Assembly (NCBI GenBank): GCA_937862675.1
Contig: CALMEC010000103.1
Span: 1-8,274 of the forward strand
Direction: 5' to 3'
Source of the DNA: an uncultured Actinomycetes bacterium
GTDB taxonomy: Bacteria > Actinomycetota > Thermoleophilia > Miltoncostaeales > Miltoncostaeaceae
DNA length: 8,274 nt
Shown: positions 6,221 through 8,274 of the stretch, one piece after another
How positions within the stretch are numbered: the first letter of the stretch is position 1
How the letters are laid out: every line of letters begins with the position of its first letter
Notes under the pieces: model-generated
Databases searched by the model: none
Told to the model about the DNA's origin: nothing
The model's input: the letters and a program-made list of their open reading frames with translations, nothing else
Program-made: the position numbers and the translations under genes

Positions 6221-7045
6221 ATGGAGGGTGACGTCGGCGTACGGGGCGTGGCCGTGGTCACAGGGGCGTCCTCCGGGATCGGTCGTGCCTTCGCCGAGCA
6301 CTACGCCCGTGAGGGCCACCCGCTCCTCCTGGTGGCGCGTCGCGAGGACCGTCTGCGCGAGCTGGCGGAGCGCCTCGGCGGTGAGCACGGTGTGGAGGTG
6401 GGCTACACGGTGGCCGACCTCGCCACAGAGGAGGGGATGCGGACGGTCCGCGACGCCGTCGACGGCGTCCGGGCGCTCGAGATCGTCGTGCTGAACGCGG
6501 GCTTCGGCGCCGCCGGCCGGGTCGCCGAGCTCTCCCGCGAGCGGCAGACGCGGATGGTGGTCGTCAACTGCGCGGCCGTGGTCGACCTGGCGGCGCACGT
6601 ACTGCCCCGACTGGTGACCCAGCGCAATGGGACGATCATCGTCATGTCGTCCGCCGCAGCGCACCAGCCCATCCCCGAGACCGCCGTGTACGCCGCCACC
6701 AAGGCGTTCGACCTCCACTTCGCGGAGGCGCTCGCGGACGAGCTGCGGGGCAGCGGGGTCCGGGCCATCGCCTCGTGCCCCGGCCCCGTCCCGACCGAGT
6801 TCGGCGCGGTGGCGGGCATCTCCGCCGCGTCCTGGCTTCCTCCCTACACGCCGGACCGCGTCGTGCGGGACACCGTCCGGGCCCTGGCCGACGGACGGGT
6901 CCGGGTGGCGGCGGGGCCGACGGCAATGATCACCACGGTCGCCGCCCGGATCCTGCCGCGCCGGCTTGTGGTCTGGGCCGCGGGAGAGGTCCATCGCAGG
7001 GCGCTCCACGCCACTCACGGTGAAGGATCTCACCATGGGCCGTAG
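6221..7045 (+). CDS. Short-chain dehydrogenase/reductase (classical SDR), probably NADP(H)-dependent
   Basis: This is a soluble Rossmann-fold oxidoreductase of unknown substrate. From the ATG at 6221 it has 274 residues. TGASSGIG (14-21) binds the cofactor. Arg40-Arg41 after the second strand favours NADP(H). ADL is at 65-67 and NAG at 92-94. The catalytic set is Ser144, Tyr157 and Lys161 (YAATK). PGPVPTEF (187-194) follows, as in classical SDRs. The C-terminal tail (about 235-262) is amphipathic and basic. The start is uncertain: a GTG at 6146 and an ATG at 6182 are in frame, but they only add residues unlike the family. The ribosome binding site of 6221 is weak (GGGA). The gene stands between tsaC and wecA, where M. 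tuberculosis has none, so it is an insertion into the conserved order. Its TAG stop overlaps the likely wecA -10 box. Confidence 0.92.
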   Translation: MEGDVGVRGVAVVTGASSGIGRAFAEHYAREGHPLLLVARREDRLRELAERLGGEHGVEVGYTVADLATEEGMRTVRDAVDGVRALEIVVLNAGFGAAGRVAELSRERQTRMVVVNCAAVVDLAAHVLPRLVTQRNGTIIVMSSAAAHQPIPETAVYAATKAFDLHFAEALADELRGSGVRAIASCPGPVPTEFGAVAGISAASWLPPYTPDRVVRDTVRALADGRVRVAAGPTAMITTVAARILPRRLVVWAAGEVHRRALHATHGEGSHHGP

Positions 7046-7048
7046 AAT
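7020..7048 (+). promoter_or_regulatory. Candidate sigma-70-type promoter of wecA
   Basis: TAGAAT (7043-7048) matches the -10 consensus at five of six positions. It is preceded by GTGAAG (7020-7025) as a partial -35 at 17-bp spacing. Transcription would begin near 7055, about 30 nt before the wecA GTG. The first three bases of the -10 are the SDR stop codon. Confidence 0.45.
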
Positions 7049-7057
7049 TCGGTCCAT

Positions 7058-7074
7058 GCGCCCCGTACGGGCGC
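7058..7074 (+). repeat. Inverted repeat in the wecA leader, next to the ribosome binding site
   Basis: GCGCCC (7058-7063) and GGGCGC (7069-7074) form a perfect 6-bp stem with a 5-nt loop CGTAC; it overlaps the 10-bp palindrome CCCGTACGGG (7062-7071). It ends one base before the Shine-Dalgarno GGAG (7075-7078). It could be a 5' hairpin that stabilises the mRNA or limits access to the ribosome binding site, or an operator. No T tract follows, so it is not a terminator. Confidence 0.4.
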
Positions 7075-7078
7075 GGAG
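7075..7078 (+). promoter_or_regulatory. Ribosome binding site of wecA
   Basis: GGAG lies six bases before the GTG at 7085 and supports that start. Confidence 0.55.
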
Positions 7079-7084
7079 ACGCCT

Positions 7085-8179
7085 GTGACCAATACGCTCA
7101 TTCCCGTCATCTGCGCGGTGGTGGCGCTTCTGGCGGCGGTGGTCCTCACGCCGTTCGCAGCGCGTCTGGCACGTCGTCTCGGTGCGGTCAGCCAGCCCGC
7201 GGGGCGCAACATCCACTCCGTGCCGATGCCGCTCCTCGGAGGACTGGCCATCCTGGCCGGGTTCCTGATCCCGGTCGTCTACTACCTGCCGCTGTTCGAC
7301 ACGCCGTCAAAGGGCCTCATCGGCGGCGCCATCGTGGTGTGCCTCATCGGGGCCCTCGACGACATCTTCGATCTCAACCCGGCACTCAAGCTGGCCGGTC
7401 AGATCGTGGCGGCCGTCATCCCCGTGGCGGCGGGACTCACGATCGACCACATCACGCTGCCCTTCGTCGGCGTGGGCGATCTCGGACCCGCGCAGTACCC
7501 GATCACGATCCTCTGGTTCGTCGCACTCACGAACATGATCAACTTCATCGACGGAATGGACGGGCTGGCCGCCGGCGTGTCCGGCATCGGGCTCACCACC
7601 TTCGCGATCCTGGCGGCATCGCTCGACCGCGCGGTCCCGGCCATCATCGCGGCGTCACTCGCGGGCTCGGCCATCGGCTTCCTGGCCCACAACTTCCACC
7701 CGGCGAAGATCTTCATGGGTGACGCGGGATCGCTGCTCCTCGGCTTCATCGTCGCCGGCGTGGCGGTGAGCGGGGTGATGAAGAGCGCCGCCGCCCTCGC
7801 GATCGTCCTCCCGATGATCGTGATGGCGATCCCGATCCTCGACACGTCGTTCGTCGTCCTCAAGCGCATCAAGCACGGCCTGCCGGTGTACTCGGCCGAC
7901 CGCAGCCACTTCCACCACCGCTTCTTCAGCATCGGCTGGGGGCAGCGACGGACGGTTCTGGCGATGTACCTCTGGTGCAGCATCATGAGCACCGTCGCGA
8001 TCATCATCAGCTTCCGCTGGGGGGGCTGGATCGGCATGACGATCGCCGGGGCCGTGGCCCTCGCGGCCGGCCTCTACCTGATCTACCTCCTCGAGATCCT
8101 CAAGTGGAACGGCACGCCCCTGGTCGAGATCGTGCGGCGCCGGGTCCACTCGTCCCGCTCCACGCACTCGGGCCTCTAG
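7085..8179 (+). CDS. wecA: Undecaprenyl/decaprenyl-phosphate N-acetylglucosamine-1-phosphate transferase (WecA/TagO family)
   Basis: This integral membrane enzyme moves a HexNAc-1-phosphate from its UDP form to polyprenyl phosphate at the inner membrane face, starting cell-wall glycopolymers. The 364-residue product has about ten or eleven hydrophobic segments, the first at 5-25. Family motifs appear in order: QPAGRNIHSVPMPLLGG (37-53), the LDD aspartates (92-93), NMINFIDGMDG (150-160), MGDAGS (211-216) and DRSHFHHRF (272-280). The His-rich last motif separates WecA/TagO from MraY. Its place after tsaC matches Rv1302 of M. tuberculosis, which starts the arabinogalactan linker; here the end product could equally be a teichoic acid or another polymer. 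The first motif deviates from the common V-D-x-P...R-K-x-H form, with Ser36 for Asp and Asn42 for Lys. The atp operon would be expected downstream. The C-terminal tail is basic and Ser-rich. Confidence 0.93.
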   Translation: MTNTLIPVICAVVALLAAVVLTPFAARLARRLGAVSQPAGRNIHSVPMPLLGGLAILAGFLIPVVYYLPLFDTPSKGLIGGAIVVCLIGALDDIFDLNPALKLAGQIVAAVIPVAAGLTIDHITLPFVGVGDLGPAQYPITILWFVALTNMINFIDGMDGLAAGVSGIGLTTFAILAASLDRAVPAIIAASLAGSAIGFLAHNFHPAKIFMGDAGSLLLGFIVAGVAVSGVMKSAAALAIVLPMIVMAIPILDTSFVVLKRIKHGLPVYSADRSHFHHRFFSIGWGQRRTVLAMYLWCSIMSTVAIIISFRWGGWIGMTIAGAVALAAGLYLIYLLEILKWNGTPLVEIVRRRVHSSRSTHSGL

Positions 8180-8214
8180 CCCACGCGGACGGTATCGGCT
8201 GGTGCCGCTTCCGT

Positions 8215-8229
8215 GCCGCCGGTGGCGGC
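8215..8229 (+). terminator. GCCGCC/GGCGGC hairpin downstream of wecA
   Basis: A perfect 6-bp stem with a GGT loop lies 35 bases after the wecA stop. No T tract follows; the sequence continues GC-rich. It could act as a weak or Rho-assisted stop, but chance is a fair alternative at this base composition. Confidence 0.25.
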
Positions 8230-8235
8230 CCGGCG

Positions 8236-8274
8236 CCCCCCGGCTCGGAACCCCCCCCCCGGCCCCGGCCGCCG
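8236..8274. other. C-rich low-complexity end with C6 and C10 tracts
   Basis: C6 (8236-8241) and C10 (8251-8260) are followed by GGCCCCGGCC. No gene is seen in 8180-8274. No homopolymer of this length occurs elsewhere in the window, so this is either genuine low-complexity DNA or a poor-quality assembly edge. Confidence 0.6.

Noticed and set aside
5392..6231. 279-codon + strand frame running through the tsaC region without a stop
   Set aside because: It is tempting as a replacement for the interrupted gene, but its product is an Arg/Gly-rich low-complexity string, while the frame at 5423 shows all TsaC/Sua5 motifs on both sides of the TAG.
6047..6231. Small open frame starting at ATG 6047 in the gap before the SDR gene
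   Set aside because: It has no ribosome binding site, its codons do not show the third-position G/C bias of the neighbours, and it overlaps the SDR start.
6065..7216. 383-codon open frame on the - strand opposite the SDR gene
   Set aside because: The composition is dominated by Arg, Asp, Gly and His with no motif, while the SDR on the + strand shows a complete catalytic set.

Overview
This window is high-GC, bacterial DNA that fits an actinobacterium. The clue is gene order: rpmE - prfA - prmC - tsaC/sua5 - wecA follows the order known from actinobacteria such as Mycobacterium tuberculosis (Rv1298-Rv1302, upstream of the atp operon). A deep-branching class such as Thermoleophilia is possible, but that is an inference from remembered protein style. 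All recognisable genes are on the + strand. I see no tRNA, rRNA, CRISPR array, insertion sequence or prophage.

Layout. Positions 1-2289 hold the 3' part of a membrane-anchored PAS-PAS-GGDEF-EAL protein for cyclic-di-GMP turnover; its reading frame is open to the left edge. A 130-bp gap with a candidate -10 box leads to rpmE (ribosomal protein L31, four-cysteine zinc form) and prfA (release factor 1). The prfA stop overlaps the GTG start of an acidic 218-residue protein that I do not recognise. A 138-bp gap precedes prmC, the methyltransferase that modifies the GGQ glutamine of RF1. The prmC stop overlaps the GTG start of a tsaC/sua5-family gene for tRNA t6A synthesis. A 180-bp gap, a short-chain dehydrogenase/reductase and wecA follow. 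wecA encodes the polyprenyl-phosphate sugar-1-phosphate transferase that starts cell-wall glycopolymer synthesis. The last 95 bp are non-coding and end in a C10 tract.

The most notable observation is that the tsaC/sua5 gene carries an in-frame TAG at codon 95 of 205. The same frame continues past it, with no further stop until 6038-6040, and encodes the expected C-terminal half, including the TSAN motif and the usual end of the family. No frame shift is involved. A very recent nonsense mutation, a base-calling error or amber read-through would each explain it. The amber cannot simply be a reassigned codon, because TAG also ends three other genes here.

Functionally, rpmE, prfA, prmC and tsaC form a translation cluster (ribosome, termination, release-factor methylation, tRNA modification). 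The SDR and the unknown acidic protein are additions to the usual gene order. wecA appears to have its own promoter, whose -10 box lies on the SDR stop codon. I do not see a clearly new multi-gene system; the unknown gene between prfA and prmC and the interrupted tsaC deserve attention first.
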